In this document: piece after piece, positions 34,251-47,725 of the stretch
How positions within the stretch are numbered: the stretch's first letter is position 1
Layout of the letters: each line of letters begins with the position of its first letter
Source of the DNA: Typhlomys cinereus
Lineage: Eukaryota; Chordata; Mammalia; Rodentia; Platacanthomyidae
DNA: 64,000 nt
Reading direction: 5' to 3'
Assembly (NCBI GenBank): GCA_023101885.1
Contig: JALPQD010000294.1
Coordinates: forward strand, 1,911,501-1,975,500
Position numbers and translations under genes: made by a program
Notes under the pieces: model-generated
Database searches by the model: none
Seen by the model: only the letters and a program-made list of their open reading frames with translations
What the model was told of the DNA's origin: nothing

Positions 34251-34894
34251 GGATTCTGATTTCCTTAAAATCTACTTTATTTAATGTGCTCTATCCTCAC
34301 TGAAAAACAGAACAATCATTTTAAGAAGCAGATGAGTACTAGCAACAAAATTTCCACAAGAATATTTCACTTCTTTCATTAGTATTTTATTCCCCAATTT
34401 TTAAAATACAGATTCATTTTCCCTCTTTAAATAGTCATTTACTTTTGGTTTGGGGCTAAGAAATAAATAGTTACTTTAATTTTATGCTTAGATTGGACCC
34501 CAGAATCTTTTATGGCAGTGTGTTTGTGGACTATGTGAGTGAGTGGGGAGTTGGATGTAAGCCAGTGTCTGGAAGATGTCTCTTTATATTAATTCCTGGA
34601 AGGCTTCTGAGACCCAAACATTTATGATAAGAGCTGAATCAATTTGCTAAAAATGAGAGAGCCTACATATTGCTACTGAAATGGGGGATGATATACATAA
34701 TTCATTATGCAGATAATTTAAACAAAATCTCTCAACAAATTATAAATGACACACAATTGCTCCTGATATGAATTTTCACTACTCCACCAGAAATTTCCAA
34801 CTCATCTGCTCTGGTCTGGTGTGCTCTGCACTATCATTCCTGCCTCATCAGAACTCTTCTCTTTATTTCTTTTCCTGTGTCCAAGATGGTTTTC

Positions 34895-34950
34895 TCTCTG
34901 TCTCTGTCTCTGTCTCTGTCTGTCTCTCTCTCTTTCTCTTTCTCTCTCAA
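34895..34950. repeat. (TCTCTG)n / (TC)n microsatellite
   Basis: Tandem TCTCTG and TCTCTT units. The arginine/glutamate-rich minus ORF over it is not a gene. Confidence 0.9.
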
Positions 34951-34999
34951 ACAGGGTCCTTGCTCTATATAAAGCACTTGCCTCTCCTCCCCTGATCCC

Positions 35000-37310
35000 C
35001 ACACTAATCTGTTTATTCCAGAACTGGAGCAGCTAAGAATGCTTGTTAGCTAATTGCCTTGATTATTGGCAGCCATTACTTTTCAGTCCTAAAGCTTTCC
35101 GTCTCTTTGAGGACCTGTCTGCCAGCCTGTGCTCCAACTCTAGCACTTCATATTCTGCCATGCTGTGCCAATGGAAAGGCTTTTTATAAACTTCAGCAGA
35201 AGTGTATTTCCACTCAGGCCAAAAGTTGAAAATTATTTACCTCTCGTTATTATGAAAAGGATGAACACAGTGTGTCCCTTTAATGAGACACCCATAAAAG
35301 TCTTCCTAGCTGATTAACCATGTGACCCTCAGTACTTTAAGAACCATTCATACCTCTAGGCATGCTAAAATTGTTTACTTTATTATACAACAAAACAAAA
35401 CAAAAACAAAAAGATTTTTCCTGCTCATAATGAGCTATGCGAGGCTAATATTTTCAGAGAATTTGTCAATCCCTGGCTCTCCTATTAGAGTTTCCTGTTT
35501 CCCCTTTGAAAGTCACAAGCTTCAAATGTCTGGAGCTAGCGTAAGAGCTGCTCTGACCTCACCCAACTGCGGACACGGTACATTTTTCATTATTCCCAAA
35601 ACCATCACTAATAGAAGACAAGTTGTGTTTGATAGACTTCTACTGAAAACATTTAGGGGAATATCAGAGTGTTTACAGCACAAAACGGGAAGCAAAATCT
35701 AGCTGCGTGTCAGGAGACCCTGTTCCCAATAGTTTCTTTGCCATCTTTTAGACCAGAGAAAATTACACCAGTATGTCCCTCCTTAGGAGCACTGACTTCT
35801 TGATGACTCCCTCTCTTTCTTCGCGAGAATTCTCTTCATCTCTTAAACTGTCGCCTCTTCTTAAATATTCAAGTTTTCTCAGATTCTTTCTACTTATATT
35901 GTCAAAGCAACATGAACATCCAGAAACAATTCTATTGAAAGTAGGTTCTCTCAACATAGTATTAGCAAAAATCAATATCCTTTTGTTGAGGGTCTATATC
36001 TATTTACTCTGGCTAGAGAGTCAATGGCAAGCCAAATAAATGATTCCATCTGAGTCTGGTCTGGTGAAGAGTCAACTTGTGGGGGTTGCATAAAGGAGCA
36101 CGGGAGTGACTCAGAATTTGTGTCACTAAAAAGCATGTATAACAACTCAGGAAAACTGCATAATTGAAGTTCCTTGTACAATATGCCAACAGGTATACCA
36201 TTGAAGAATCACCTCCTCATCTTCCCAGCAATTGTTCATTGTTCGTACAATCTTGGGGAGGATCCTAAAGAGTCTTGGAAGCTACCTGAATGTTTTAAGT
36301 TCCTTGTGAGTTTAATGAGCTTTTCTTCCTACAATCAGGCAGAGACAGCTGTACTAAACTGAGCATCACAGCTCTTAGGATGATGGTCTGCCCAGTTTTC
36401 ATCTTGGCTGCAGACATCCACATGTCTCTCTCTCTTTCCTTTTGATTCTCTAGAGACAACCAATTTTGAAGCTCTTCTCATTTAGCTGGGGCTTTGTTCA
36501 ATATCCATGGTCACCCAACCTTTCATCTTTCTCTTAATTAGCAGGTGGTAGGCCGAGATATTTGGTACCAGTCTCTGGAATGTGAGTTATCAGTAGGCAT
36601 CCACTTCTACTGTAGTTTTTTTCTTGCTAATGAAATTCAGAGAAGAGCTGGAGGAAGTTCAAAGGTATGGAGCTAGCCAGAACTGCTCTAGTTCGATTTT
36701 CTCTCTTTTCTGTGACCTGTGCTATTTAGTGAGTGATTGCTTTAGCGTGACACATGCCTTGGTAGCCTCACAGAAGTGCTTTACCTCATTCTAGAGAAAA
36801 TTCAATTTGATGTTTGATAATCAGAAAGAAGCGTTAGCCATCACTGCCAAGGACTCTTACTCTAGTCGCCTTCAGAAAAGTCATACATCATTGGGCCTGG
36901 TCCAGAGCTGTTTAGCTTAATGCTGTAATTGTGCTGTGATTACCTGGACCGGCCCTCTCACCGGCTTAGATGCAGTTGTTGCTTGTGGGTATTACTCATG
37001 GCTGTCACTGAGAATGTGGAGGTGATTCATTTCCACTGTCTCTTGTGACTTCTAAATAAAACATTTAAGCAAAGAATAGACAAAAAGGAAGTCTGAGGAC
37101 GGTGATGAACTCCCACTTCCTTCCTAGCTGACATGCTCCCTTCCAGACCAGGGCCCATGCATTAGGAGTAAAGAGATCAGTCAATCATAAACCGTTTTGA
37201 TCAATTACCTGTTTGCTGTTGTTTGAATGAAGTACTTATGAGAAGTATCCTATTAGAGCAAAAAGCTCTTCTGTAAACCCAATACAATAGTGACCTTTCA
37301 ACAGAAAGTA
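35000..37310. other. Repeat-poor segment, possible conserved noncoding DNA
   Basis: No recognised repeats for ~2.3 kb, unusual in this window. The plus ORF 35322-35702 (126 codons) shows no domain, and its codon pattern is AT-driven. 36880-37280 contains homeodomain/TALE-like words such as 'cagtcaatcat' and 'tcaattacc'. Regulatory function is inference; no exon is supported. Confidence 0.35.
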
Positions 37311-37324
37311 TTATTGATTAAGGT

Positions 37325-37649
37325 TGGGAAAATGAGGGTTGAGGAAATGATTTGGTGGGTACAGCTCTTGCCACACAAGCTTGAGGATCTGAGTTTGAAT
37401 GCCCAGAACACATGAAAAGTGGAAACCAGTAGCAAGTGAGTGTGTGATCCCAGTGTTCCTAGTGGGAAATGGGAAATGGAGACCTGAGAATCCCTGGGAG
37501 CTCAAAGGAGAACTAACTTGATGTATGCAGCAGATAAAAACAGATGGAGACCTTGTCCCAAGCTAGGTGAAAGGCAAAGCCTGACACCCAATATTTTCCT
37601 CTGACCTGCACATGCATAGCACAAGTGCACCTAATTCATACACACACGT

Positions 37650-37689
<40 letters not shown>

Positions 37690-37715
37690 ACACACACCAG
37701 ATTAATAAAATTAAA
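37325..37715 (+). repeat. B2/B3-like SINE with CA tail, older
   Basis: 'cttgaggatctgagtttgaa' and 'tgcccagaacacatga' match the tRNA-like 3' head and body of rodent B2/B3. It continues to 'ctgacctgcacatgcatagc' and a (CA)n tract at 37650-37698. Confidence 0.7.
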
Positions 37716-38159
37716 AAAAACAAAGTCTTACCAAATAATCGGACCCCCAAGTACTCAGTCAGGAGAATATTGATTATTGGCCCTAAAGCTGTGTTTGTGT
37801 GTTTCTTTCTTACCAACCCCAAGCCCCAGAACTCACTCCAGTAGTAAAGAGGGTACCAAAAACGTATCGCAAGAGTGTTTAATGAAAGATTTTCACTTCG
37901 CCTGTTACTTCTAGGTATACCTAAATAGCTATTTTTTTCTTTTTCCCACAAGGAAAAATATAAAAGGATTTTGGACACAGAGATGAAAGTGAGGAGACAA
38001 CACTGTAGAAATTAGAATACTGTCAGAGAGGATAGAGTATGAAGAAGACTCTGGTGAGTGGCCTGTGGACCACCAGCATCAGCACTTGCCAGGAATTCTA
38101 AATCTGGGGTGACATGCAAGACATTGCAAGGTGATTTCTGTTCAAGTGAAGAGAACTAA

Positions 38160-38706
38160 GAGCTAGAAAACCAAACCCTAAATACGCATAGATAGGACTA
38201 CAAATACACACAGATACATACACACCATGTACATGTGCACACATAGATACAGACACAGTACACATATATGCATATAGGCATATACACATATATGTAAACA
38301 TATGTACATAGGCATATACATACATAATATACTTATATGTAAATACACATATATGTAAACACATACACGTGCACAAAATGATTTGGACACAGATATTCAT
38401 ACACACATGGGTACACATGCATATACATATAAATGCACACATATTCATATACATAATATATATGTATATACATACATAATACACATATACATACAATGTA
38501 CAAACATGAATATACATATAACAGATATATATGGAAACATAAACATATACATATATACACATATACAGATACATATACACATATATACATATACATACAC
38601 ACATACATACGCACATACACTTATGCACATATATATGCAATACACACATATATACAAGCATACATATATGTGCATACACAGTACCCATATACCCACATAC
38701 ATGTAC

Positions 38707-38737
<31 letters not shown>

Positions 38738-38762
38738 TACACATGTTCATATATAGAAAAAC
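38160..38762. repeat. ~600 bp imperfect CA/TA/CATA microsatellite
   Basis: Almost entirely alternating purine-pyrimidine: ACAC, ATAC and CATA units, with (TA)n at 38708-38735. It yields long artefactual ORFs on both strands (226 and 221 codons), rich in Tyr, Ile, Cys, His and Thr. Confidence 0.95.
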
Positions 38763-40709
38763 ATATAGATATACACAAAGAAAAACAAAATACACAAAAC
38801 CTTGTCTAGTACTTGATATATGTTTAAAGATGAATAAAGGAGCTGGAGAGGAGATAGAAAAGAGGCTAAATTCTGTTTGTGTTGCATTCTTTATAGAGAA
38901 CTGTGGCTCAAAGAAGCAGGTTCTGCTTACACTGGCAGTATTAGTCACAGAGAACAAAAACCTATGTCAAAGGCTATGGGAATCTTCATGGTCAGTGGAG
39001 GATGTGCAATGGTTTCATAACTCTCAGTGTTCTTTACCTGTTGTGTGACAGTAGAGGCGTTTGGTAAAACACTATGCTAAATCGTGAGTGCAAGTACAGT
39101 GGTCCTCAAAGATCCTCCTAGGACCAGGGGCATCAGCATTTCTGACCTATCAAATCAGAAAGTTCAGGAGTCAAACTCTTTAATATCACTAAGGCACACA
39201 GAAATCTGAGAGCCCAGTGGTCTAATGCTACATCTACTACTACTGAGCTATGTGGAACTAATTCACATGGAACCAATGTGAATTAGCTTTGAATCTCAAG
39301 CCAATGAATAACAATAGTACTATTTTTGGCTGAAATGGCTATCAGTCGCCACACAGTTCAAAGAAACCAAGGAAAAGGTGATTGAGGTTTGGTGGGAGAC
39401 AGTTTTGCTACGTTATATTGAGCCTTGGGTAGGGTTAGATTACTTTCCTCCTAGGTGATATTGTGACACCCCTCCTTACAAATACTGTTGCAGCAACTTG
39501 CTGATAATCAGAATTGAGTCAGCACAGTGATGAGGATAGAGGAAAGGGGGTGGAGGCAAGAAGTAGGTGAGCCTTCTTACCTTGAAGTCACCCCTGTGTC
39601 GGCCATTCTATTTTTTTCTCAATTTTAACCAGTTCATGCTGGCTATGTACAGCTGAAAGTATTTTACTAGCATGATTCTGAGGCTGATTGGCCTAGTTTG
39701 TCTGCTGGTTTCAAGAACATCAAACCAAAGGATGGTATTCAAACTACTTGGTGGCTCATAGAGTCCAGGTGCTGGTCAATTGGAGAAGATAATAGCTGGA
39801 AAATTTGGGGAAATAGCTGTGAATTTATGTAATCACTTGCCAGGGGTAGGGGGCTTTCCAAAATTAGACTGTTCTGATCACTCCTGGAACAATAAGGTCA
39901 CCTCCTCTACAGTATACCATCAAGAAAGAGCTTGATTCCTTTTTAATTCCGGTGAGTTATTTCTGCTTTTCCAAAGTCTTATATAGACTGCGCACAGTGA
40001 AAGAGGACCCTTCCCATTGGGATTCTCCCTCATGCCCTAGTTTCAGGGCTCTTTGCCATCTCTCATTGTTTCTATATAAAAAAAGAATAGCTAGTACTTG
40101 TAGTTAATAAATCATAAAATAATTTCTATGTTTCTTTTTTCCTTTTCCTCCTCAAAATTCAAACAAAAATTGATAAGAAGCAAATATTTAATGAAACAAA
40201 AATAGATTTGAAAGTTTTATTAAAATAAAACAAGGCTTCAAATTTATAATAATAACACAATATGAATGCAAGATAACAATTTTTGGGTCTGTTTTTGGGT
40301 CTCTACTGATTGTATTCTAATTGTTGGAGAATTGGTAATGGTGCAGTGTATATAATGATAGCTACTTATTAGCCAGGGTATTCTATTCACCTGAAAATGA
40401 TTGCCGTATGTCTTAAAGCCAATGCTGTGGGATTTTAATGTATTCTATTAAAAGAACAGAATGCTTAAATTAATTAAAAGCAGAAGCCAGAGTCTTTAAG
40501 ACAAGGATTATGTGTACTGTGGTGTGTGAAATTAGACACACACACACACACATTTTAATATCATCTTTGCACTGATTGCTCTTGGAAACAGCTAGACCAA
40601 AGTGGCCTCAAATAGCACATGTATTTGTTGGACCCTGCTGTGCTGTTCATCGGAAGCATGTAGTTTTCCCTGAGTGTAAGACATGAGCACTATGAATACC
40701 AGTTGTCAT
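38763..40709. other. Unassigned sequence
   Basis: No gene or recent repeat recognised. (CA)n of about 10 units near 40535. Confidence 0.4.
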
Positions 40710-41085
40710 GGTTTAAATGTGAGTTGTTCCCCACAGGCTTATGAGTTTATATCTGTTAGCAGATGTTAATGTTTAGTAAAGTCTTGGCACCTTTAGGAGG
40801 TAAAGTTTTGCTGGAGGAAGGGATGTTACAGGCCTGAAGTGGACCAGTCCCGCCTTACTTATGCAAGTGGTCTGCTATTTCACTTTACTACTTGTTCTCT
40901 GGGCCCCCATGATGGATGATGTAAGCTGTCTCTAGTTTCTGCTGCTTGCCATGCCCTCTGTACCATAGTGGACTGTATCTCTCATCTGGAACCTTAAAGC
41001 CAAATAAATCTCCCTTCCTCCCTTTAAGTTGCTTGAGTCCAAGTGTGTGTCAGAAAGTAGTAGAAAGTAACTGCCACCCCAGTGA
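40710..41085 (+). repeat. MaLR/ORR1-like or URR1-like rodent repeat
   Basis: Same family as 17645-17960: 'ggtttaaatgtgagttgttc', 'gcacctttaggaggtaaag', 'ccaaataaatctcccttcct' and 'aagttgcttga'. The AATAAA-bearing 3' part suits an LTR. The 67-codon minus ORF 40932-41135 is within it. Confidence 0.65.
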
Positions 41086-41561
41086 TCGCCAACAGGTCTC
41101 CCTCTTCTGAGAGGAAAGGATCCTGAACGCACCATACTTAACTGTCATCACAAAGAAATTTCAGTGGGTTCAACTTCATCTTTACTGGATGAGAAACTAC
41201 ATCAACGCTATATATATGGCTGAGTAGAACAAGTGAATTATTGAGGTGATATTTTACTCCCTAGTTCTTTGTATAATCCCCAAATATCAGGCACATATTC
41301 TAGTAGTATCAGAAAAGTTTTAACAGAAGGTCTACTAAGATATCGCTAGTTGCCTTTTAATTATTATTTAAAAAATATAATACAAGATTTCAACAAAACT
41401 TTAAAATCAGTTGAATAACACACCAAAGGAAGACTATGGTTGCATTACCATTTGACAGCACACACCTGATAACTATGTTGTGTCCCTTAATAGATTTCCT
41501 AGTACTCTTACAGCTTTTGGAATGATTGGCCAGCAAGAGAATAATTCTTTGTTCCTAAATA

Positions 41562-41870
41562 TATTAGTTAGGGTTTTCTAGAGGAATAGAGCTGATAAAA
41601 TGGATGCATACATATAAAAAGCAATTTATTAGATTAGAAGATAAAATCAGATTAGTCCAACCTTGAGCTTAATACCAGCAATCCAAGTCTGGTACTGAAG
41701 ACTGAAGGATCCCTGGAAAGTCTCAAAGTAGTCACAGTCAGTTGCTGAAGATCCCGGAAAACAAAGGATACCCGAATCTCAGTCATCCTGGAGGGCCGAA
41801 CAGGCTGGGTAGTGATGTCAGTGATGAGCAATGGCAAAGCTCAAGAGGCTGGGCTCTTACATAGCCAAGA
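41562..41870 (-). repeat. ERVL-type LTR 3' part, minus strand
   Basis: The plus strand begins 'attagttagggttttctaga' then 'ggaatagagctgataaaatgg', the reverse complement of the typical ERVL LTR 3' end. The 5' part of the LTR is missing or decayed. Confidence 0.65.
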
Positions 41871-42004
41871 ACAGCAGCAGTGATTTTGGAAGCAGCAGCA
41901 ACAGCAGCAGCATAGAAAGGAGAAAAGTGTCAGCTGGTCAGTAGAGAACTCAACACAACACGTGGACAAAGGAAAGAGATGGCCCGTGAAGCATGTGTGC
42001 CATA
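41871..42004. repeat. (CAG)-rich patch
   Basis: 'agcagcagcaacagcagcagc' in interrupted form near 41890-41912. No coding context. Confidence 0.6.
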
Positions 42005-42240
42005 GTGTGTGGCCCGTGTGTGCCTGTGGAGGCCCAAGGGTGACTTTGGGAATTAATCCTGGATTGCATTACCTTCTCTTTGCTCTGGAGTTTCCCAGGC
42101 TCCACCTTCAGGGTTGGAACTATAGCCCACAGTCATTTCTGCCTGGCATTTTTACATAGGGTTTTTGGATCTGAACTCAGGACTTTCTGCTTGCAAGGGA
42201 GATGCTTAAACCCTGAGCCATCCAGATCCTCTTTTTCATT
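42005..42240 (-). repeat. Older B2-like SINE, minus strand
   Basis: 'ggatctgaactcaggacttt', 'ctgcttgcaa' and 'accctgagccatcc' are the reversed head of the same SINE family, with a diverged body. No target duplication found. Confidence 0.65.
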
Positions 42241-43774
42241 TTTTAGTTTCTAATTAGGTTTTTTTTTTTAGTTTTTAAATCTGCTTATCTCTTCCTTCTC
42301 AGGGCATACTTACAATCCACACACTGGTTGTCCAGATCTGTTCTATGTATCTTTTGAATCTGTCCTCTTTCAAATTCCCCAAGAGTAAGTCAGTCTTTAA
42401 ATTAACTTCTATTTTTGATACATTTGTCTTACTATTATTCAAAAATACTAGAGCCATTGCATTTGTCACCTGAATATAATTTTGTCTGGTCTTGGGTTAT
42501 ATCTTTTATACTGATGATATTTCTAATACATTGTTTCATTTTATAGTTTGAACATGAAAAAGCTCCTGAGAGGCTCTTCTGATAAAGACTTGATTATTAC
42601 CTGATGGGCTTAGGGAGATGCTTGGACCACAAGGGTTCTTATAGTATTAGCAGATTGATCCACTGAAGAATCCATGGCTGAATGGGCTTGTTAGAAGTTC
42701 AGGCCTGGTTTGAGGGAGTAGGTCAGTAATGGTTGCTGGGAAAAGTATAGACCCCAGATCCTACGTATTTGTTGATGTGTTTCCCAGTTGAACAGCACTG
42801 AACAAACAAATACACAATCCCAAAGATGCTGTGTTGACTTGCCTAGGCCCACAGCAATAGATTCCAGGCAATCATGGGCCAAAGTCTTTCAATTCTCAAG
42901 TTGTTTACCTTAGGTCTTCTAAGAAAGATGATTAGTACATTTCATAGGAGTGCCAGTTGAAGTTCTTTGTTCTATGTACACTCCAAGATACAGACACACC
43001 AAAGAAAAGTATTCTGATGAAAATACCTATGAAACATTTTCCGTAAAGGAAAGAAGATGAGAAATGATTCTCTACCAGAAAGTCTGATGCTTTGTTTAGG
43101 AGAAGAAAAGAAGACCCCAGATCACAGTGTAGGCATAAGACCACTTAGGATATGCTGATGTGGATCCCTAAGTAGGATATGCTGATGTGGATCCTAAGTA
43201 GGAGGCACCTGCTACCTGTGGATTTCCTTATGATTCTTGGATGCATCTTCAGCATGTCTTGCCAGTGGCTGGAATAATGTGGACTGTTTCAGGAAGGCTG
43301 AGAAGCATGCTTTTATTGCCTCCTGAAGACATTCCTTAGTCATACCCAGTTTCTTTTTACTCTAGTAAAGCCTGGTGAATCTTAACCACACTGGTATATT
43401 TCTCTTCACTGGACCAACATGATTAAATGTGACATTATATCATTTTGTTCTTGTCAAGATAAGGTAGTTTCACTGAGAGACTTGTGGTTACCACATTATC
43501 GTCAACTAATGCAGGTCAGGATTAGAGAAGCAGGGAAGCTTTAGAGAGGCTTTGTCACTGGATATCATTTCGAGAGCATTACCATGAGGGCTGGGACTGA
43601 GAGGAGCAGCATAAAGAGTTCCCTGCTACGTCAAGGTATCTATTTTCCATGTCAAAATTAACTAGGCCCTTGGTTTGCACCTGCCACGGATGCAGAAGGG
43701 GCTGTCTTGTTTCATCAAGCACATTCTTTGTCCAGGCTAAACTGGGAGTGCCTGCTGATGAAAGCAACTTCCTG
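42241..43774. other. Unassigned sequence with a small tandem repeat
   Basis: Only the ~28 bp tandem duplication at 43147-43203 stands out. The minus ORF 43579-43767 has no recognised family. Confidence 0.4.
43147..43203. repeat. Two-copy tandem repeat, ~27 bp unit
   Basis: GGATATGCTGATGTGGATCC occurs twice in succession, each followed by a TAAGTAGG-like spacer. Confidence 0.9.
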
Positions 43775-44085
43775 TACTAGGCTTGGCCTGGTGGGACTAG
43801 TCTCAGGGCAGGTGAATAAGATGGAGGGAACTGGTTGAGAAAGTTGGCATCCTGTGTATCCTTGGCCAGACATGCTGGTCTGGAAAGTAAGGATCATCTG
43901 TCTCTCAGTTTGTTACGTGGATATGGTGTGGACAGTTCCCTTGGCCCTTGGTGTGGGTGTGGGCTCTCCTGCCAAGCTGGATAAGAAACTCTAACCAGAC
44001 TCTCTTAAGAGAAAATTAAAACTCCTTATTCCCTTAAGCTGTTTTGTCATGACTTTATTAGCAACCATGTAAGCACACTGCGACA
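43775..44085 (+). repeat. 5'-truncated LTR of the compact-provirus family
   Basis: 'aggtgaataagatggaggga', 'cttggccagacatgctggtc' and the end 'cactgcgaca' match the LTRs at 3187 and 14749. The first ~110 bp of the LTR are absent. Confidence 0.7.
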
Positions 44086-46304
44086 GCACCTAACAAAAGA
44101 CAATGTTATGAGAGTTTTTATGCATTTTGTCAGCATTCTTATTCATTATATAGATGATTATAGAGTATATATCATAGAACTACTACATTTGGAAAGCAGT
44201 GGCTCAAGACTGACTGTTTCACTAGCTGTTGAAGAAACAGCTAGCAGGGCACTGAGACCCTCACTACTGGAGGTGAAGTCTGCAGGTCAGCATCTGCTCA
44301 GCAGGAAGTACATCACAGATGCAGCATCTCAGGCTCTGCTCCAACCCTCTGCATGGGGATCCGCTTTCTGGTGAGAACCACAGGGAATGTGCAACTTTAT
44401 TAGTAAGAAGCACATGTCAGTGCTATAATGTGGATTTGGAGCAAAGCTGATTGCGAGTTTACTCTCTGTGTCATGCCACTTATATATGCAGAGTTAATGG
44501 CTTTGGTTCTCTGAGCATCTATTTTTCTCATCAGTGAATGGTAATATTCCCGTAGAAACTGCAAAGATTGTCATACTTGGTCCTTTCTAGCATTATAGGT
44601 ATACTTAGGAGAACTCCTGACACAAAATAATGTTTAACATCTGTCAGTTCCTCAGCATTCTTTCTACTTTAATTAACAGTGTCCAAAATTCCATATGGGG
44701 TATATAGAAATCAAACTATTGCTTAAACATTACAGGTGGATAACTGAGATATACAGAATTGTGTAACAAATTGCTTGAGAGACATGAAGTACTGCTAGCA
44801 AAGAAAACCATAAACATCTCTTGTGTGACTAAGAGAAAGGAAGACATAGTCTGGTTGTGATAGCTTACAGAGGTTTGCTTGCTTTTCCCAGAAGACTTAC
44901 AAAACTTGATGCTGTGGAACTAGAGACTGAGATGGGAGGACAATGCCAGCTTGATCATGACCTTTTGGAAGGTTGGTGAGAGATGCTATTTATCCTGGAA
45001 GTTAGAATTCTCTGTCTGATGCCAAGTCAGACATAACCAGGGCAGAACCAGGATATGAGAGAATTGAGATTTGGAGAGGCTGTGTCTAGCCAAACCAGTC
45101 AGAGACATTCCAAGAAAAGTCACCATGAAATGCTACAACAATGGTTTAACATGTGTTCACTATGTTACTTTTACATCCAGAGGTAAATGATCCAGTAATT
45201 AGTAGTGCAGGTTCTAAAGATAAACCACTGAACTAGAGTCCTCAGATGCTACTTTCTACTTATGCCTTTTGGTGATCTTACTTATTTAATATATAAGCAA
45301 TGATAGATCATATGTCACAGAATGACTATGAAGTTTAAATCAGATAATACATCTCAAAGGTCTACCAGCAAGGATTGCCATTTCATATTTATTATTAAAG
45401 TTATTATATGGCATCTGTAATTGGAGGCAGCCAATGAGCATATGTGAAGGTCATCTAAGGAGTCTTTGTGCCTCAAACCTTTAAAGGTTAGTGTTTGACC
45501 TGCATCCAAAGTTATTTCTGTCAGTTACGCTGTGATAATGAGGCTTGTCTTTAGTTAGACATTTCCAAGAGTGCTCAGAAAAGGGGATATATGTACTCAC
45601 TGATAGCTAATAAAACTAATTGCCCAATTCATGAAAAATTATAGTGGTAAAATTGCTCTAGTTCTGTTATCTCCGTGACTTATGAGCAGGGGATCTTGAA
45701 GGCAGCATGCATCCCTCTTTGTGACCCATATTTCCCTGCTTCCAAATTTCCCCAGCTCACAGGAAAGGTCTCTCTGGTAAGCTGCTCAGGCCCTCCATCC
45801 TGTATTTTGGAATTCTCTCTGCCTGCAGCCTTTTGCTCTTCTTTCTGCCCAGATGTAGGCCAGGCATTCTAAGCTTCCAGTTGAAAAAGACACGTGTTCT
45901 TTTAATTAGGTCCCTCTGGAAAGCATCTAAAGAGCCCTGCCTTCAATCCTTGTCAAACAATGATTGCAAGACTGTCTGATAGACTATGAATAATTTGATA
46001 AGCCATCCAAACTGAATTCAAGGAAAAAGTGATCCTATATAGGGGACTCTGGATACTAAGGTAATGTATGTTATCAAAGGTATGTCAATTTTATGACTGA
46101 GGGTTAATTCCGAGAGTTTTCTTTTTAAGTGCTTACATATTTAAGGGAAAGCATGGCTCAGTCAAAGGGTGTCACATTGCTGTCACTGTCATAGCTGTAC
46201 CATGAACATCATCTCCCACCTGACACTTCCTATTGATTGAGGATTAAGCACTCTGCTAGGAATTTTGCATTCAAATGAAAGCTGATAAAGGGTGTACCTC
46301 TTGT
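44086..46304. other. Unassigned with MIR traces
   Basis: 44450-44650 and 45205-45360 resemble plus-strand MIRs, and 46130-46270 is MIR-like in part. No gene is supported. The ORF 44108-44374 (88 codons) has no known domain. Confidence 0.4.
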
Positions 46305-46425
46305 TGGGTGTGGTGGTGCATGCCTTATAATCTAGCATTCAGGAGTCTGGTGCAGGAGGGTGACAAGCTAGATGCTAGCCTAAGATATATAATGAGATTC
46401 TGCCCCAGCATACAAAAATAAAACC
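46305..46425 (+). repeat. B1-like SINE
   Basis: 'gggtgtggtggtgcatgcct', 'tataatctagcattcaggag' and a following 'gctagcctaaga' are in B1 order, with an A-rich end. Confidence 0.75.
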
Positions 46426-47725
46426 AGAGGACACCTTGGAAATTTACTATGGGTCTAGTTGAATAATTTATACCATCTTTAGAAGAAATGAATGTAAATC
46501 TGTTAACTCTACAAGGTATTTTCCATATTGAATGATTTTGGCTTCAGACTACTATCACAAAACAGTTCTTTTGGCAATAATTAGATAACAATGCATACTA
46601 TTATTTTAGGTCTATGTATTCAAATCACAATATATAAGCCACAAAGGAAAGCATAGTCACCCATTTCTCAACAATGGTAAAAAGGTAAGAATTAATCACT
46701 AAAATACAAATTAAAGAGAACCAGAGCCAGAAGGCAGTTCTGTTTCTCCATGCTTAGAATTGTTATTTATCCAACACATAGCTGCTTCCACCAACCTTGA
46801 GCATCTGTGAATACAGTACAGACATCAATGGCCTGGATCAATACAGCTTCTCTTATATTTTACCAAGTCAAAAGCTAGAGATCAATACAAAGCAATAAGG
46901 TGTTGCTTCATCACCCTACATACATGTTTCTACTCTAACTAGTAAGGAAGAGTGACAGCTATCAAGCTGATGAAATATAAAGTTGAATTAAGCAATGTAC
47001 TTCTTGACAAATTCTTTGAGCTCAATACTTAAAAAATGTTTATATATAGGTGCAAGAATCAGAGTTGAAGCTTTCTGGCTCCTTATAGAGCTTGCCAGTC
47101 TGTGCCTTGCAAAGGAAAGTGACATAAGGGACTGGGAGAAGAGGACATCCAATAACCTGTCTAACTCCTGGTTTTTAAGGGCACCAAGGAATGTGCTGGA
47201 AAGGAGGAAAACTTCATGAGTTGTACAGAGTTTAATTCTACACATTAATGATGAGAAGTCCCAACAGAATGTGAACCTGGTGACAGGATGTAGTCTTTTG
47301 CTGGACATATGATAAAATGTAAATTTCCTGACTATGAATGATATCTAGAAAAAAGATAAAATCCTTAGAGCTATAATATTCCTGAAATGATACATTTGAG
47401 AAAAATTAGTCTCTTCGGTTATTAGATGAAATGTTGACTTCTATGATTTTAATTATCAGATGCATTGCTATTCCCCCCCAATCTGCCTTTAGTCTCAATG
47501 ATGACCATACCTGTGTCCTTCCATAAGTTTTTATATCTATGTTTGTATTTTTAAGAGATTAGAATTTGGTGGTAAGATTTCATTTTAATGCAATTCTAAG
47601 TGAACTTTCTGGAATTCTTTCCTAAATTCTGTTTATATTCCATATCATCAAGTTAGCCTTGGATAGTTTGGTTTACTAAAAGTACTTTTTAAACCAATTG
47701 TAAATAAATAGTAAGGTAACATGGA
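46426..47725. other. Unassigned sequence
   Basis: AT-rich. The minus ORF 46988-47308 (106 codons) overlaps a plus ORF and has no recognised family. Confidence 0.35.

Noticed and set aside
35322..35702. 126-codon plus ORF as a host gene
   Set aside because: No recognised domain or splice context. Composition is AT-driven and includes a Lys/Thr/Gln run from an A-rich stretch.
38098..39048. Long overlapping ORFs (226 codons minus, 221 codons plus)
   Set aside because: They are translations of the CA/TA microsatellite with Tyr/Ile/Cys or His/Thr repeats. Low-complexity DNA stays open by composition.
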